Source: Nitrospirota bacterium
Lineage (GTDB): Bacteria > Nitrospirota > Nitrospiria > Nitrospirales > Nitrospiraceae
Reading direction: 5' to 3'
DNA: 64,000 nt
Assembly (NCBI GenBank): GCA_002737345.1
Contig: NSIK01000016.1
Coordinates: forward strand, 70,158-134,157
Shown here: piece after piece, positions 1 through 8,127 of the stretch
Layout: the number at the start of each line of letters is the position of its first letter
Position numbering within the stretch: the first letter of the stretch is position 1
Notes under the pieces: generated by a model
The model's database searches: none
What the model was told of the DNA's origin: nothing
What the model saw: the letters and a program-made list of their open reading frames with translations, nothing else
Position numbers and translations under genes: made by a program

Positions 1-15
1 GGACTGGCAAATCTG

Positions 16-60
16 TTGACAAAGTGAGGGGCTTGGCATACATCAACACTATACGTATAG
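16..60 (+). promoter_or_regulatory. Candidate promoter with palindromic operator-like site
   Basis: A perfect TTGACA lies at 16-21. With a 17-base spacer, the -10 position holds TACATC (39-44), which is a weak match. A perfect 12-base palindrome, CTATACGTATAG, at 49-60 would overlap the predicted transcription start. It could be an operator for the lipoprotein gene starting at 154. The palindrome is directly visible; its role is inferred. Confidence 0.35.
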
Positions 61-153
61 GTGGAAGCGATCCTCTTTTCTCACCAGGGCTTTTTGATGA
101 GGGCGATAGCCGGTGTCTCTTGCAGGTGCCACGTTTAGTGGATGGGGGGGTGC

Positions 154-858
154 ATGAAATTAGCATGGATGGCGGCGGTCGTTATGATCGGCGCAGTATC
201 AATGGCCGGATGTGTCTCGCAAAGTAAATATAATGAAGCGGTGGTCGATGTCGATTCGGTCCGGTCCGAGCTAGAGAAGCTTCGCACACAGAAGAACTCG
301 CTGGAACAACAAGTCAAAACGCTCAAGGAGCTCAACTCGAAGTTCGGGAATGAGGCTCAGGCCGCCCACGATGAGCTGGAGCGTATTGAGCATGGGCGCG
401 ACAAGGAGCGCGCAAGCGCGGAGAGCCGGATTAAGGAACTCGAAGATCGCTTCAGGCAATTTGCCCTGCAGAACCGGGCGGTGCATGAGGAATATGAGGA
501 TGTGAAGCGGCACAATCAAACCCTCAAGTCTCTGGTCGCTCGCTACCAGAAAGAGCTCAAGGACCAGTCCCGCTCTGCGGCAGGAACACTCGAGCCAACC
601 GTTCCGACTCCGAACGCCTCATCGGTTGCGGCCCCTGCGCCCCCTGTGAGGAACGTGCCTCAGGTCCTGTCGTCTTCCATGAATATCAATACGGCCTCTG
701 TTGGGGACATCGTATTGGTGCTTGGTCTCCCCAAGGACGTGGCCGATCGTATCGTGGCCAACCGTCCCTACCGGGTGAAGGGTGAGTTGGTGGCGAAGCA
801 CGTGGTAACCAAAGATATTTTCGACATGATCAAGGACCGGATCAGTCTCGGCCCTTAA
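154..858 (+). CDS. Lipoprotein with coiled coil and C-terminal helix-hairpin-helix domain
   Basis: About 234 residues. I chose the ATG at 154 over an in-frame ATG at 142 because a run of G at 145-150 sits at ribosome-binding distance and the protein then starts with a compact basic signal peptide. The signal peptide ends in a lipobox-like SMAGC, predicting a lipid-anchored Cys. A long charged, heptad-like stretch follows (roughly residues 25-140), then a Pro/Ala-rich linker. The C-terminal 60 residues begin NINTAS, which is typical of ComEA/PsbU-type helix-hairpin-helix domains. Those domains usually bind DNA or mediate protein contacts. A lipid-anchored HhH protein next to a MacAB-type exporter is unusual. 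The function is not known. Confidence 0.8.
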   Translation: MKLAWMAAVVMIGAVSMAGCVSQSKYNEAVVDVDSVRSELEKLRTQKNSLEQQVKTLKELNSKFGNEAQAAHDELERIEHGRDKERASAESRIKELEDRFRQFALQNRAVHEEYEDVKRHNQTLKSLVARYQKELKDQSRSAAGTLEPTVPTPNASSVAAPAPPVRNVPQVLSSSMNINTASVGDIVLVLGLPKDVADRIVANRPYRVKGELVAKHVVTKDIFDMIKDRISLGP

Positions 859-879
859 CTGATGTCATGGGGCAACACT

Positions 880-917
880 CCAACAGGCCGTCCGCCACAG
901 GGTGGACGGCCTGTTGG
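880..917 (+). terminator. Strong hairpin, likely terminator of the lipoprotein gene
   Basis: A perfect 14-base-pair stem (880-893 with 904-917) encloses a 10-base loop, 22 bases after the lipoprotein stop codon. It is followed by a weakly T-rich stretch (TTGTTGG) rather than a clean T-run. It separates the lipoprotein gene from the exporter operon. Confidence 0.65.
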
Positions 918-970
918 TTGTTGGAACCGTTAAGAGGCCGTTGCGACTAGATGATTCCCGTCGGCCTTGT

Positions 971-979
971 TGCTACAAT
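971..979 (+). promoter_or_regulatory. Candidate extended -10 promoter of the MacAB-type operon
   Basis: A TACAAT hexamer at 974-979 is preceded by TGC, giving an extended -10 element. No good -35 is visible 17 bases upstream. A start near 986 would leave a leader of about 30 bases before the ATG at 1017. Confidence 0.4.
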
Positions 980-1016
980 GTCATTGGCGTAGACGAGGGA
1001 ACTGGAGAACGAATTA

Positions 1017-2294
1017 ATGCGTCGTGCGATTGTAATCGTTGGGGTGCTAGTCATCGGAGCCGCCATCGGCGGCTATGTGTTCTTCAATGGGGAGCGGAAG
1101 GTCCCGGTCCGTTATCGGAGTGCCGTGGTTGAGCGAAGCTCTGTCGTGTCGCTCGTGACGGCGACAGGCACGATCAATCCGGTCGTGTCGGTTCAGGTCG
1201 GGACTCAAGTCTCCGGCATGATCAAAAGTCTGCATGCCGACTTCAACTCGGTGGTCAAGGCCGGCGACATCGTGGCCCTGATCGACCCGGAACCCTTCAA
1301 AGCCCGCCGCGATCAAGCGGCTAGCAATCTTGAAATGTCCAAAGCAAATGTCTCTCGGGCCAAAGCCGACCTGGCGCAACGCAAGCGCGAGCTGGACCGG
1401 CTTAAATCATTGGTGGCGCAGGAGTACGTGTCGCAGAACGACGTCGATTTGGCGACGACGAATTTTCAGTTAGCTGAGGCCCAAGTGAACGTGGCAGGGG
1501 CGCAAGTGAAACAGGCAGAAGCGGCGTTGAATGCCTCAGAGCTGGACTTGAAGTACACCGTCATTCGGTCGCCGGTGAACGGGATTGTGGTGGCGCGAAC
1601 GGTGGAGGTCGGTCAAACCATTGCAGCCAGCTTCGCCACACCGAACCTGTTCCTGATCGCACTCGATTTGACGAAGATGCAGGTCGATACCAACGTGAGC
1701 GAGTCCGATATCGGGGGGATCACCGAAGGGAAAGAAGCGACCTTTACCGTTGATGCTTATCCCGGCCATCAATTTTCAGGCACGATCCGTCAGGTCCGTC
1801 TTGCCCCGATCAATGTGCAAAATGTGGTGACCTATAACGTTGTGGTCAACGTCGATAATCAGGACCTCCGGCTAAAGCCTGGCATGACGGCAAACGTGTC
1901 CATCGTGGTGGCGCAACGAGACGCCGTGCTTAAGGTGCCGAATGCTGCTTTGCGATTTACGCCTCCGACCGCGGATAAGGTCGATCGCACGGCGTCAGGT
2001 GGTAAGCCGGCCAAGGCTAAGAGCGCAGAGCCTCAGGCCGGTGCCAACAGAGGGGCCACGGCAATCAAGCGAACGATTTGGAAACAGGGACCAGCAGGAG
2101 AGCCAGAACCGATTCAGGTTCAAACAGGCATTTCTGACGGGGTGGCCACGGAGATTATGTCGGAGGAATTGTCCGAGGGGACGCCGGTGATCGTGGGAAT
2201 CGAGCGGCCCAAAGGCGAGCGGGGGGGGAAGGATCTGCCTCCGGGATTTGGGAGCGGCGGCCAGAAGGGTTCCTCGCGCAATCGGGGTCTATAG
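1017..2294 (+). CDS. macA: MacA-like periplasmic adaptor (HlyD/RND family)
   Basis: This 425-residue membrane-fusion protein would link an inner-membrane ABC exporter to an outer-membrane channel. It has an N-terminal membrane anchor (residues 5-24) and a lipoyl/biotinyl half-motif (VGTQVSGMIKSL). A long alpha-helical hairpin lies around residues 95-185, followed by the second lipoyl half (VIRSPVNGIV) and a beta-barrel domain. The C-terminal 100 residues carry a Lys/Ala/Gly-rich insertion and a Gly-rich tail not needed for the fold. It starts at ATG 1017 with GGAG nine bases upstream. The ATPase and permease genes that follow support the MacA assignment. Substrate is unknown. Confidence 0.88.
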   Translation: MRRAIVIVGVLVIGAAIGGYVFFNGERKVPVRYRSAVVERSSVVSLVTATGTINPVVSVQVGTQVSGMIKSLHADFNSVVKAGDIVALIDPEPFKARRDQAASNLEMSKANVSRAKADLAQRKRELDRLKSLVAQEYVSQNDVDLATTNFQLAEAQVNVAGAQVKQAEAALNASELDLKYTVIRSPVNGIVVARTVEVGQTIAASFATPNLFLIALDLTKMQVDTNVSESDIGGITEGKEATFTVDAYPGHQFSGTIRQVRLAPINVQNVVTYNVVVNVDNQDLRLKPGMTANVSIVVAQRDAVLKVPNAALRFTPPTADKVDRTASGGKPAKAKSAEPQAGANRGATAIKRTIWKQGPAGEPEPIQVQTGISDGVATEIMSEELSEGTPVIVGIERPKGERGGKDLPPGFGSGGQKGSSRNRGL

Positions 2295-2305
2295 CCACCC
2301 GTGAC

Positions 2306-2336
2306 ATGTTTCACGTTTCACCTCTCACGTTTCATG
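2306..2336. repeat. TTTCACGTTTCA-type low-complexity spacer
   Basis: The gap between the adaptor and ATPase genes contains tandem variants of TTTCACG. A shorter relative (TCACGTTTCACG) occurs at 44243-44254, at the 3' end of the lipid-repair fusion gene. Significance is unknown. Confidence 0.4.
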
Positions 2337-2346
2337 AGATAGGCCG

Positions 2347-3072
2347 ATGAGCTCGCTGATCGAATGCGAAGATGTCTGGAAGGTCTATCGCGTCGGCGAC
2401 GTGGAGGTGCAGGCTCTGCGCGGTCTGAGTCTGACGATCGAGCGGGGCGAGTTCGTCGCGATCATGGGCTCCTCCGGCTCCGGTAAATCCACCCTCATGA
2501 ATATGCTGGGCTGTCTCGATCAACCCACCAAAGGGTGCTATCGGTTGAACGGGATCGAGGTCGGGGGGCTGCGGCCTGATGAATTGGCCGGGATCCGTAA
2601 TCAGCAAATCGGATTCGTCTTTCAGAGTTTCAACCTGATCCCTCGCACCAGCGCGCTCGAAAACGCCCAATTGCCATTGTTCTATCGAGGCCTTTCGCTC
2701 AAGGACCAACGGGCGCAGGCTGCGGCGGCGTTAGGGCGCGTGGGGTTGCATGGCAGAGAAGACCATTATCCGACGCAGCTGTCCGGCGGGCAGCAGCAGC
2801 GCGTTGCGATTGCGCGGGCGCTGGTCACGTCGCCGTCGTTGCTCCTGGCCGACGAGCCGACCGGCAACCTCGACAGCCAGTCGAGCCGAGAGATCATGGG
2901 AATCTTGGAAGCGCTGAACCGTGATGAAGGCATTACGATCATCCTGGTGACACATGAGGTGGATGTCGCAGCCTATACGGCGCGCGAGATCGTGATTCAT
3001 GACGGGCAGATCCGCAGCGATCGCTGGACCAAGGCTCGTCCACCATCCAGTCAAGTCGAGGTCGAGATCTAG
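2347..3072 (+). CDS. macB: MacB-type ABC exporter ATP-binding protein
   Basis: A 241-residue LolD/MacB-class ATPase. Walker [10 protein letters not shown] is at residues 41-49, the signature LSGGQ at 145-149 and Walker B LLLADEP around 166-172. The family-typical TGNLDS and H-loop (THEV) follow. It energises the FtsX-like permease encoded directly downstream. In E. coli MacB the ATPase and permease are one polypeptide; here they are two genes, a common arrangement. The permease ATG immediately follows this gene's stop codon, so the two are probably translationally coupled. Confidence 0.9.
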   Translation: MSSLIECEDVWKVYRVGDVEVQALRGLSLTIERGEFVAIMGSSGSGKSTLMNMLGCLDQPTKGCYRLNGIEVGGLRPDELAGIRNQQIGFVFQSFNLIPRTSALENAQLPLFYRGLSLKDQRAQAAAALGRVGLHGREDHYPTQLSGGQQQRVAIARALVTSPSLLLADEPTGNLDSQSSREIMGILEALNRDEGITIILVTHEVDVAAYTAREIVIHDGQIRSDRWTKARPPSSQVEVEI

Positions 3073-4308
3073 ATGGCGGCGTTTGTTTGGCTCACGATCA
3101 TGACGGCCTTGCGGATTCTCGGACGGAACCGGCTGCGCGCCGGTCTCACGATGCTGGGAATCGTCATCGGCGTGGGGGCGGTCATTGCGATGGTGAGCAT
3201 TGGCGAGGGGGCCAAGCGGGCCGTGCAAGCGCAGATCGCGACAATGGGCACGAACGTCATCATCATTTTTCCCGGGGTGACGTCTGCGAGTGGGGTCCGG
3301 GGCAGTCAGGGGAGCGCCGTGACGCTCACCGTATCCGACGCCCTGGAGCTGAGAAAACGCATTCCCTTGCTGACCGACACAGGCTGGTCCCGGCGCGATG
3401 TCATGCAAATCGTCTATGGGAATAAAAATTGGAACGGACCGATTAATGGCATCTCCCCAAGCTACCTGACCATTCGAGATTGGTCCTTTACGAGCGGCGG
3501 TCCTTTTACCCAGACGGACCTGGACAGCGCAGCCCGCGTCGCGCTCCTCGGCCAGACGATCGTGGAGAACCTGTTTGAGCCGGGCGAAGAGCCGGTGGGC
3601 GCGGTGATTCGCATCAAGAGCGTGCCTTTCCGCGTTATCGGGGTCCTTGCACCGAAAGGTCAGTCTTCCCAGGGTTCGGATCAGGACGATGTGATCTTGA
3701 TTCCCTTCAGCACGGCGGAACGGAAGGTGTTCGGGACGTCGTTTATCGGGTCCGTCGGGGCCATGTTCGGCTCGACCGATCAAGTCGAGGATTTGCCTCA
3801 GGCGGCCGAGCAGATTCGGGAGGTCTTGCGGGCGCGGCACCGGCTCCAGACAGAGCAGAACGACGACTTCACGATCCGGACCCAGGTCGATATCGGGAAG
3901 GTGCAAGAGGGCACCAGTGAGACCTTGACGATGATGTTGTTTGCCATCGCCTCCGTGTCGCTGTTGGTCGGGGGGATCGGCATTATGAATATCTTGCTCG
4001 TGTCCGTGACGGAACGGACGAGAGAGATCGGTGTCCGGATGGCAGTGGGAGCCAAGCGCCACCATATCATGATGCAGTTTCTGATCGAGGCCATGACCTT
4101 GAGCCTGGTGGGAGGGGTGTTGGGGATCGCGCTGGGGATCGCCGGAGCCAACTTGACGACGGTCATCGCCGGCTGGCCGACCATCATCTCCGGCGACGTC
4201 ATCGTGATCGCGTTCTTCTTCTCGCTCGTGGTCGGCCTGTTCTTTGGATTGTATCCTGCCAACAAGGCCGCCAGGCTGAATCCTATCGAAGCGCTCCGGT
4301 ACGAATAA
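3073..4308 (+). CDS. MacB-type ABC exporter permease (FtsX family)
   Basis: A 411-residue permease of the four-TM MacB/FtsX class. One TM helix lies near residues 18-40, followed by a large periplasmic domain of about 240 residues (MacB_PCD type). Three TM helices are clustered in the C-terminal third, including the conserved segment around VGGIGIMNILLVSVTERTRE and the downstream GVRMAVGAK. It ends with the family-typical NPIEALRYE. It starts directly after the ATPase stop. With the adaptor at 1017 it forms a tripartite exporter; the outer-membrane partner is not in the window. Confidence 0.9.
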   Translation: MAAFVWLTIMTALRILGRNRLRAGLTMLGIVIGVGAVIAMVSIGEGAKRAVQAQIATMGTNVIIIFPGVTSASGVRGSQGSAVTLTVSDALELRKRIPLLTDTGWSRRDVMQIVYGNKNWNGPINGISPSYLTIRDWSFTSGGPFTQTDLDSAARVALLGQTIVENLFEPGEEPVGAVIRIKSVPFRVIGVLAPKGQSSQGSDQDDVILIPFSTAERKVFGTSFIGSVGAMFGSTDQVEDLPQAAEQIREVLRARHRLQTEQNDDFTIRTQVDIGKVQEGTSETLTMMLFAIASVSLLVGGIGIMNILLVSVTERTREIGVRMAVGAKRHHIMMQFLIEAMTLSLVGGVLGIALGIAGANLTTVIAGWPTIISGDVIVIAFFFSLVVGLFFGLYPANKAARLNPIEALRYE

Positions 4309-4343
4309 ACGAGAATATTTTGGGTCAGTACCCGTGCCGTCTG

Positions 4344-4895
4344 TTAGGAGGCGGACGCCGGAGCCAAATGTACTTCGATGCGAGGGTTATCCTTGTCGAT
4401 GTGTTTGTAGAGGTGGGTTTCGACGATGCGGTTGTCGTTGAGGCCGAGCCCCTCGCAGAGAGCGTCCTGCGCTATCTTGAGCCCACCATCCACGTCTCGT
4501 CTCAGGCCTGACGTAAAGTAAAACCTGATAGAGAGCGCGAGCCACTCGGACTGGAGTCCTGCCACCAAGGCAGTCCGGTGAGGGCATTGCGCCAATTTCA
4601 GCCAGACAACTTGTCCCACCTGGGCCTTATAGGCGCGGCCAGCAGCAGAGAGCAATCTCCGGCCGTTTACCGTGGCATATTGATGGTTCACACTCGGGGG
4701 GACAGGGAGGGTCAGGGCTATCGCATGGTTCTCGACTTGTGCCGGCGCTGATGGGGCTGCCGGCATGAGGGAACGGGGAGCGGTTTTTGCGACGGTTGGC
4801 AATATGGCTACTTTTTTCCCCGGGGTCCTGTAGGAGGTCACGCGCACGGCGCGGGGGGACGAGAGAAGCCGGGTCTGGCGTCGGAAAGTAGGCAT
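4344..4895 (-). CDS. RusA-family Holliday-junction resolvase-like protein
   Basis: 183 residues. The C-terminal 120 residues match the RusA fold, starting near LTLPVPPSVNH. The acidic core reads RRDVDGGLK, keeping both Asp and the Lys but replacing the usual Asn of DxDN with Gly. A further Asp lies in GLNDNRI. RusA enzymes are dimeric, metal-dependent nucleases that cut four-way junctions, mostly encoded by phages. The first 55 or so residues are a basic, Pro/Ala-rich extension not typical of the family, so a shorter start at the internal Met before PAAPSAP is possible. I kept ATG 4895 because it lies only 10 bases after the mraZ stop. Confidence 0.75.
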   Translation of the reverse strand: MPTFRRQTRLLSSPRAVRVTSYRTPGKKVAILPTVAKTAPRSLMPAAPSAPAQVENHAIALTLPVPPSVNHQYATVNGRRLLSAAGRAYKAQVGQVVWLKLAQCPHRTALVAGLQSEWLALSIRFYFTSGLRRDVDGGLKIAQDALCEGLGLNDNRIVETHLYKHIDKDNPRIEVHLAPASAS

Positions 4896-4905
4896 GAGCG
4901 GTAGC

Positions 4906-5346
4906 CTAGAGGAGATTGAGGATCTTGGACATGCTCTGTTCGTATCGCTCTTCGGATCGGGTGAGATAGCGACGCCATTCGCTCGGGTTCCAGATCTCTA
5001 TGCGATGGTATAGGCCGACGAGAATGATTTCCTGGTCCTCATCCAGGGGGATAAGTTTTCTGAGACGGCTGGGAATCAGGATGCGCCCGGCCTTGTCCAG
5101 CTCTGATGTGCCGGCTTCCGACACGATGTGGTGCATGAACAGCCGGCTCTGGTCTTCATCGAGCGTGGCTCTTGTCCGTTCGAGGACTTTCTCCCATTCT
5201 CTCATCGAGTAGATGAGGGTCGATTCTTCCGGGCCCTTGAGGAAGACGACGGCTTGTCCGTCCGACTCGACCTGCTCACGGATGGGCGAGGGGACGATAA
5301 ATCGTCCCTTTTCATCCACTTTGCAGAGGTACTCACCGGCAAACAT
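4906..5346 (-). CDS. mraZ: Transcriptional regulator MraZ
   Basis: 146 residues from the ATG at 5346, which has AGGA seven bases upstream. The longer open frame to 5442 overlaps the preceding gene and is not needed. It begins FAGEYLCKVDEKGRF, the first AbrB-like DNA-binding repeat. The second repeat appears at SELDKAGRILIPSRLR. MraZ forms ring-shaped oligomers and usually heads the dcw division/cell-wall cluster, repressing it by binding TGGG-type repeats. Here the neighbours are a small HTH gene and a RusA-like gene rather than rsmH/ftsL, which is unusual. Confidence 0.92.
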   Translation of the reverse strand: MFAGEYLCKVDEKGRFIVPSPIREQVESDGQAVVFLKGPEESTLIYSMREWEKVLERTRATLDEDQSRLFMHHIVSEAGTSELDKAGRILIPSRLRKLIPLDEDQEIILVGLYHRIEIWNPSEWRRYLTRSEERYEQSMSKILNLL

Positions 5347-5362
5347 CAATGGGTCCTGTTGG

Positions 5363-5560
5363 TTACGACGCCAGCTGGGCTTTGGTGCGATCGCGAATCC
5401 ACTGTTCCAGATCCGAACGTACGAAGCGCCATTCTTTTCCAAGCTTGAAGGCGGGAATCTGGCGACTCCGTAGATAGCGGTAGAGCGTGCGCGAGGTGAT
5501 CTTGAGGTAACGGCAGGTCTCCTCCGCCGTCATCAGCTCGCTCTTGGGCTCTTTGGCCAT
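5363..5560 (-). CDS. Helix-turn-helix excisionase/MerR-type DNA-binding protein
   Basis: 65 residues, essentially one winged-helix domain of the excisionase (HTH_17) family: TAEETCRYLKITSRTLYRYL followed by IPAFKLGKEWRF. Such proteins bind DNA and act as repressors, recombination directionality factors or small regulators. It is the first gene of an apparent three-gene unit with mraZ (16-base gap) and the RusA-like gene. An operator-like inverted repeat lies just upstream of its start. Confidence 0.85.
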   Translation of the reverse strand: MAKEPKSELMTAEETCRYLKITSRTLYRYLRSRQIPAFKLGKEWRFVRSDLEQWIRDRTKAQLAS

Positions 5561-5576
5561 TCAAAAACCTGTTTCG

Positions 5577-5647
5577 ATATGGGTCCATATGCCTCACGAG
5601 GCTTCGGATACTGCTGTCAGGGTAGGAAAATATGAGCAATCTGTCAA
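5577..5647 (-). promoter_or_regulatory. Promoter and operator-like palindromes upstream of HTH-mraZ-rusA
   Basis: On the minus strand TTGACA (5642-5647) is followed 17 bases later by TACCCT (5619-5624), a plausible sigma-70 promoter with a weak -10. Downstream are two perfect inverted repeats: GCCTC-AC-GAGGC at 5591-5602 and ATATGG-GT-CCATAT at 5577-5590. The latter ends 17 bases before the ATG of the HTH gene. They are visible in the sequence; binding by the HTH protein or MraZ is inferred. Confidence 0.5.
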
Positions 5648-5680
5648 GTGAAAATACATGACAGTACCTGCCATAGGCTG

Positions 5681-5945
5681 TCAGTGCCATCCGGCTCTAG
5701 AGGACCGCGCTACCTTTTTGGCCAAGATCCGATCCGGCACCAGGCCTGTCTCGATAGTTCGGGCCAGGGTCAGGGCGAAGACTGGCCCGCTGCCTGCTTG
5801 CCGCAGGGTCTTGGCACATTCGCGCAGCGTGGTGGCAGTGGTCAAAGACATCATCTACGAGGAGGATGCGTTTTTCCCTGAGATCTTGAGGCCGGTGGAC
5901 GGCATTGGTGCATGCATTTAACATCGCGGGAGTCGCTCCCTTCCA
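5681..5945 (-). pseudogene. comF: Degraded comF (phosphoribosyltransferase) remnant with frameshift
   Basis: Read on the minus strand, one frame gives NAVHRPQDLREKRILLVDDVF, matching the C-terminal PRPP-binding region of ComF-type amidophosphoribosyltransferases. Immediately after VDDVF an extra G breaks the frame (around 5845). The next frame continues TTATTLRECAKTLRQAG and then LARTIETGLVPDRILAKK, ending at a stop at 5681-5683. The N-terminal zinc-ribbon half of ComF is absent. ComF is associated with competence for DNA uptake. This looks like a decayed gene rather than a sequencing slip, because the frameshift coincides with loss of the 5' half. Confidence 0.75.
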
Positions 5946-6046
5946 CGTTGTTTTGTGTTTCTTCTAAGAGAATAGGCCGTGCCAGTCAAGGTTGTTGCCC
6001 TGTAAATGGTTGTGATATACGAAGGCGGCAGGTTCTAAGGATAGGA

Positions 6047-6763
6047 ATGGAGAAGTTGCTCAGTATGGTGAGACTTGACCAGGTGTCGAAAGTATATGAG
6101 CGGGGCGGCGACATTATCACCGGGCTCGATCGGGTTACGGTTGAAGTGGCAGAAGGAGACTTCTGCGCATTTATCGGCCCCAGCGGCTGCGGAAAAAGCA
6201 CCCTGCTCAACTTGGTTGCTGGATTGGATGCGCCGACTTCGGGCGAGCTCTTTCTTGAAGGCCGGTCGACCAGCCGGTTTACGAACGACGACTGGACGGG
6301 GATCAGGCGGGATACGGTCGGGATTATCTTTCAGGCCTTTCATTTGATTCCCGGACTGACGGCGGCGGAGAATGTCGCGTTTCCCCTGTTGTTGCGCGGG
6401 GAGCGAGGGACATCGGTCCAATCCCGCGTCGAGGAAGTGCTGGAGTTGGTCTCGATGACGGCGCGCCGCCACCATCGGCCTAGTGAGCTTTCTGGAGGGG
6501 AACAGCAGCGGGTGGCGATGGCGCGCGCGATCGTGCATCGCCCCCAGATTATCTTGGCCGACGAGCCGACCGGCAATTTGGATTCCCAGCATGGGGCGGA
6601 GATCATTGTCCTCCTCCGATCGCTGGTGCAGCGGTTTCGCCAAACAGTACTATTAGTCACCCATAGCGTCGCGGCGGCGGACGCAGCTGATTATGTCTGG
6701 ACCATGAAGGATGGACAGCTCGTGGCGAAAACGTCGCGCGAGCCTCTTACGATAGGAGCGTAA
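6047..6763 (+). CDS. LolD-like ABC transporter ATP-binding protein
   Basis: 238 residues from the ATG at 6047, which has AAGG six bases upstream; the longer frame from 5912 overlaps the comF remnant. Walker [10 protein letters not shown], signature LSGGEQQR, Walker B IILADEP and the TGNLDSQHG segment place it in the LolD/MacB/FtsE group, which powers lipoprotein or lipid export and other FtsX-like permeases. A weak promoter (TTGTTG 5992-5997, TATACG 6016-6021) precedes it. Its stop overlaps the ATG of pyrD. The likely partner permease is at 8128-10740. Confidence 0.88.
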   Translation: MEKLLSMVRLDQVSKVYERGGDIITGLDRVTVEVAEGDFCAFIGPSGCGKSTLLNLVAGLDAPTSGELFLEGRSTSRFTNDDWTGIRRDTVGIIFQAFHLIPGLTAAENVAFPLLLRGERGTSVQSRVEEVLELVSMTARRHHRPSELSGGEQQRVAMARAIVHRPQIILADEPTGNLDSQHGAEIIVLLRSLVQRFRQTVLLVTHSVAAADAADYVWTMKDGQLVAKTSREPLTIGA

Positions 6764-7689
6764 TGGATCTTTCGATTACGATTGCCGGCGTGCGATTCCC
6801 TAGTTGCATCATGAATGCGTCGGGAGCCCTCTGTGCCACGCGTGAGGAGCTGTTGGCCCTGGGCCGGTCCCATACTGGGGGCATCGTCACTAAGTCGATG
6901 ACGGTCGAGCCGCGCGACGGCAACCCTGAGCCCCGGTACTATGGATTCCCCGGGGGCTCCATTAATTCCATGGGATTGCCGAACCTCGGATACAAGGCCT
7001 ACGCTGCGCTCATTCCTGAATTGAAGACGATGGGAAAGCCGGTCATCGCCAGTGTGGCAGGCCTTTGCGAAGATGATTTTCTGACAATCGCAGAGACGAT
7101 CAATGCGGCAAAGCCTGATTTGATCGAGGTCAATCTCTCCTGTCCCAACATCCCAGGCAAGCCCCAGATTGGCTATGACGCAGAAGCTTCTGAGCGGCTG
7201 TTGAAGAGGGTTCGCAAGGTGATCACGGTGCCGATGGGGGTTAAGCTGCCGCCCTACTTCGATCCAGCCCATCACAAAGTTATGGGAGACGTGATCGGCC
7301 GCTGCGGGGTCGATTTTCTCAACCTGATCAACTCGGTCGGTAACGGGCTCTTCGTCGATCCTGAGCGTGAAGAGGTTGTTATCAAGCCAAAGGGCGGGTT
7401 CGGCGGGTTGGGTGGCACGATTATTAAGCCGGTTGCATTGGCCAATGTTCGGGCCTTTTGGAAGATCTTCGAAGGGCGTATCCCGATTATCGGGACCGGC
7501 GGCGTGGTCAATGGGGTGGATGCCTTCGAGCATATGCTCTGTGGCGCCTCAGCCGTGCAGATCGGGACGATCCTGGTCGAAGAGGGGCTTGGTGTGTTCG
7601 GCCGGTTGGAAACGGAGCTGGCGGCCCAGCTCAGCAAGAAGGGCTATACCAAGCTGGAGGACTGCCGGGGTAAGCTGAAGCAGTTGTAA
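6763..7689 (+). CDS. pyrD: Dihydroorotate dehydrogenase, class 1A-like
   Basis: 308 residues, the normal length for the soluble class 1 enzyme that oxidises dihydroorotate to orotate in pyrimidine synthesis using FMN. The active-site loop NLSCPNIPGKPQ has a Cys base at about residue 127. This, together with GVKLPPYFD and GNGLFVD, matches the fumarate-using homodimeric class 1A (Lactococcus DHODA type) rather than class 1B or membrane-bound class 2. The phosphate-binding GTGGV and FEHMLCGASAVQIGT motifs are intact. It overlaps the ABC ATPase stop by one base and ends two bases from a convergent LuxR gene. The class call is from motif reading only. Confidence 0.9.
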   Translation: MDLSITIAGVRFPSCIMNASGALCATREELLALGRSHTGGIVTKSMTVEPRDGNPEPRYYGFPGGSINSMGLPNLGYKAYAALIPELKTMGKPVIASVAGLCEDDFLTIAETINAAKPDLIEVNLSCPNIPGKPQIGYDAEASERLLKRVRKVITVPMGVKLPPYFDPAHHKVMGDVIGRCGVDFLNLINSVGNGLFVDPEREEVVIKPKGGFGGLGGTIIKPVALANVRAFWKIFEGRIPIIGTGGVVNGVDAFEHMLCGASAVQIGTILVEEGLGVFGRLETELAAQLSKKGYTKLEDCRGKLKQL

Positions 7690-7691
7690 GG

Positions 7692-7967
7692 CTACTTCGT
7701 CCTGAACGTCTTGGTCACGAGGCCCAGTTGCAGCGCCCGTCGGAGCAGTTGCACCACGTTCCTCACGTTTAATCGTCGTATTAAGTTGAACCGGTGCACT
7801 TCGACCGTGCGCACGCTGATTTCCAGGACTGCCGCAATCTCACGGTTCGTTTGCCCGCTCGCCACGAGAGGAAGGATGTCACGCTGCCAAGGCGTGAGGA
7901 GGTTGGCGTCGCTTTCCTCTTGCAGGGGCTGGATTTTGTCGATCAGGGCAGTCTTCTCGCTTATCAT
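7692..7967 (-). CDS. LuxR-type HTH transcriptional regulator without a sensor domain
   Basis: 91 residues from the ATG at 7967, chosen because GAGGAG lies six bases upstream; a second ATG at 7985 would add six residues. The protein is nearly all one GerE/LuxR DNA-binding domain: LTPWQRDILPLVASGQTNREIA then SVRTVEVHRFNLIRRLNV. There is no receiver or autoinducer domain, so it must be controlled by expression or by a partner. It lies convergent to pyrD, with the permease gene divergently placed upstream. Confidence 0.85.
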   Translation of the reverse strand: MISEKTALIDKIQPLQEESDANLLTPWQRDILPLVASGQTNREIAAVLEISVRTVEVHRFNLIRRLNVRNVVQLLRRALQLGLVTKTFRTK

Positions 7968-8127
7968 CAATCGCTCCTCATCCACTCACGCAAGTCTAGC
8001 AACGTATGAATCGCTGTAAACGAAACGACTTATTTGTGCAGAGGCCGGTTGCCAACCTACGTATGGCTACTGGTCCCCGCTCCTCTGTTGCCATGATTCG
8101 CACGCTCCATTCCTTCTCCAGGCCCTC

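Noticed and set aside
2731-4065. 444-residue open frame on the minus strand
   Set aside because: Lies antisense to the convincing ABC ATPase and permease genes; His/Arg/Asp-rich composition typical of shadow frames.
5912-6046. N-terminal extension of the ABC ATPase
   Set aside because: Overlaps the comF remnant, has no ABC similarity, and a good ribosome-binding site precedes ATG 6047.
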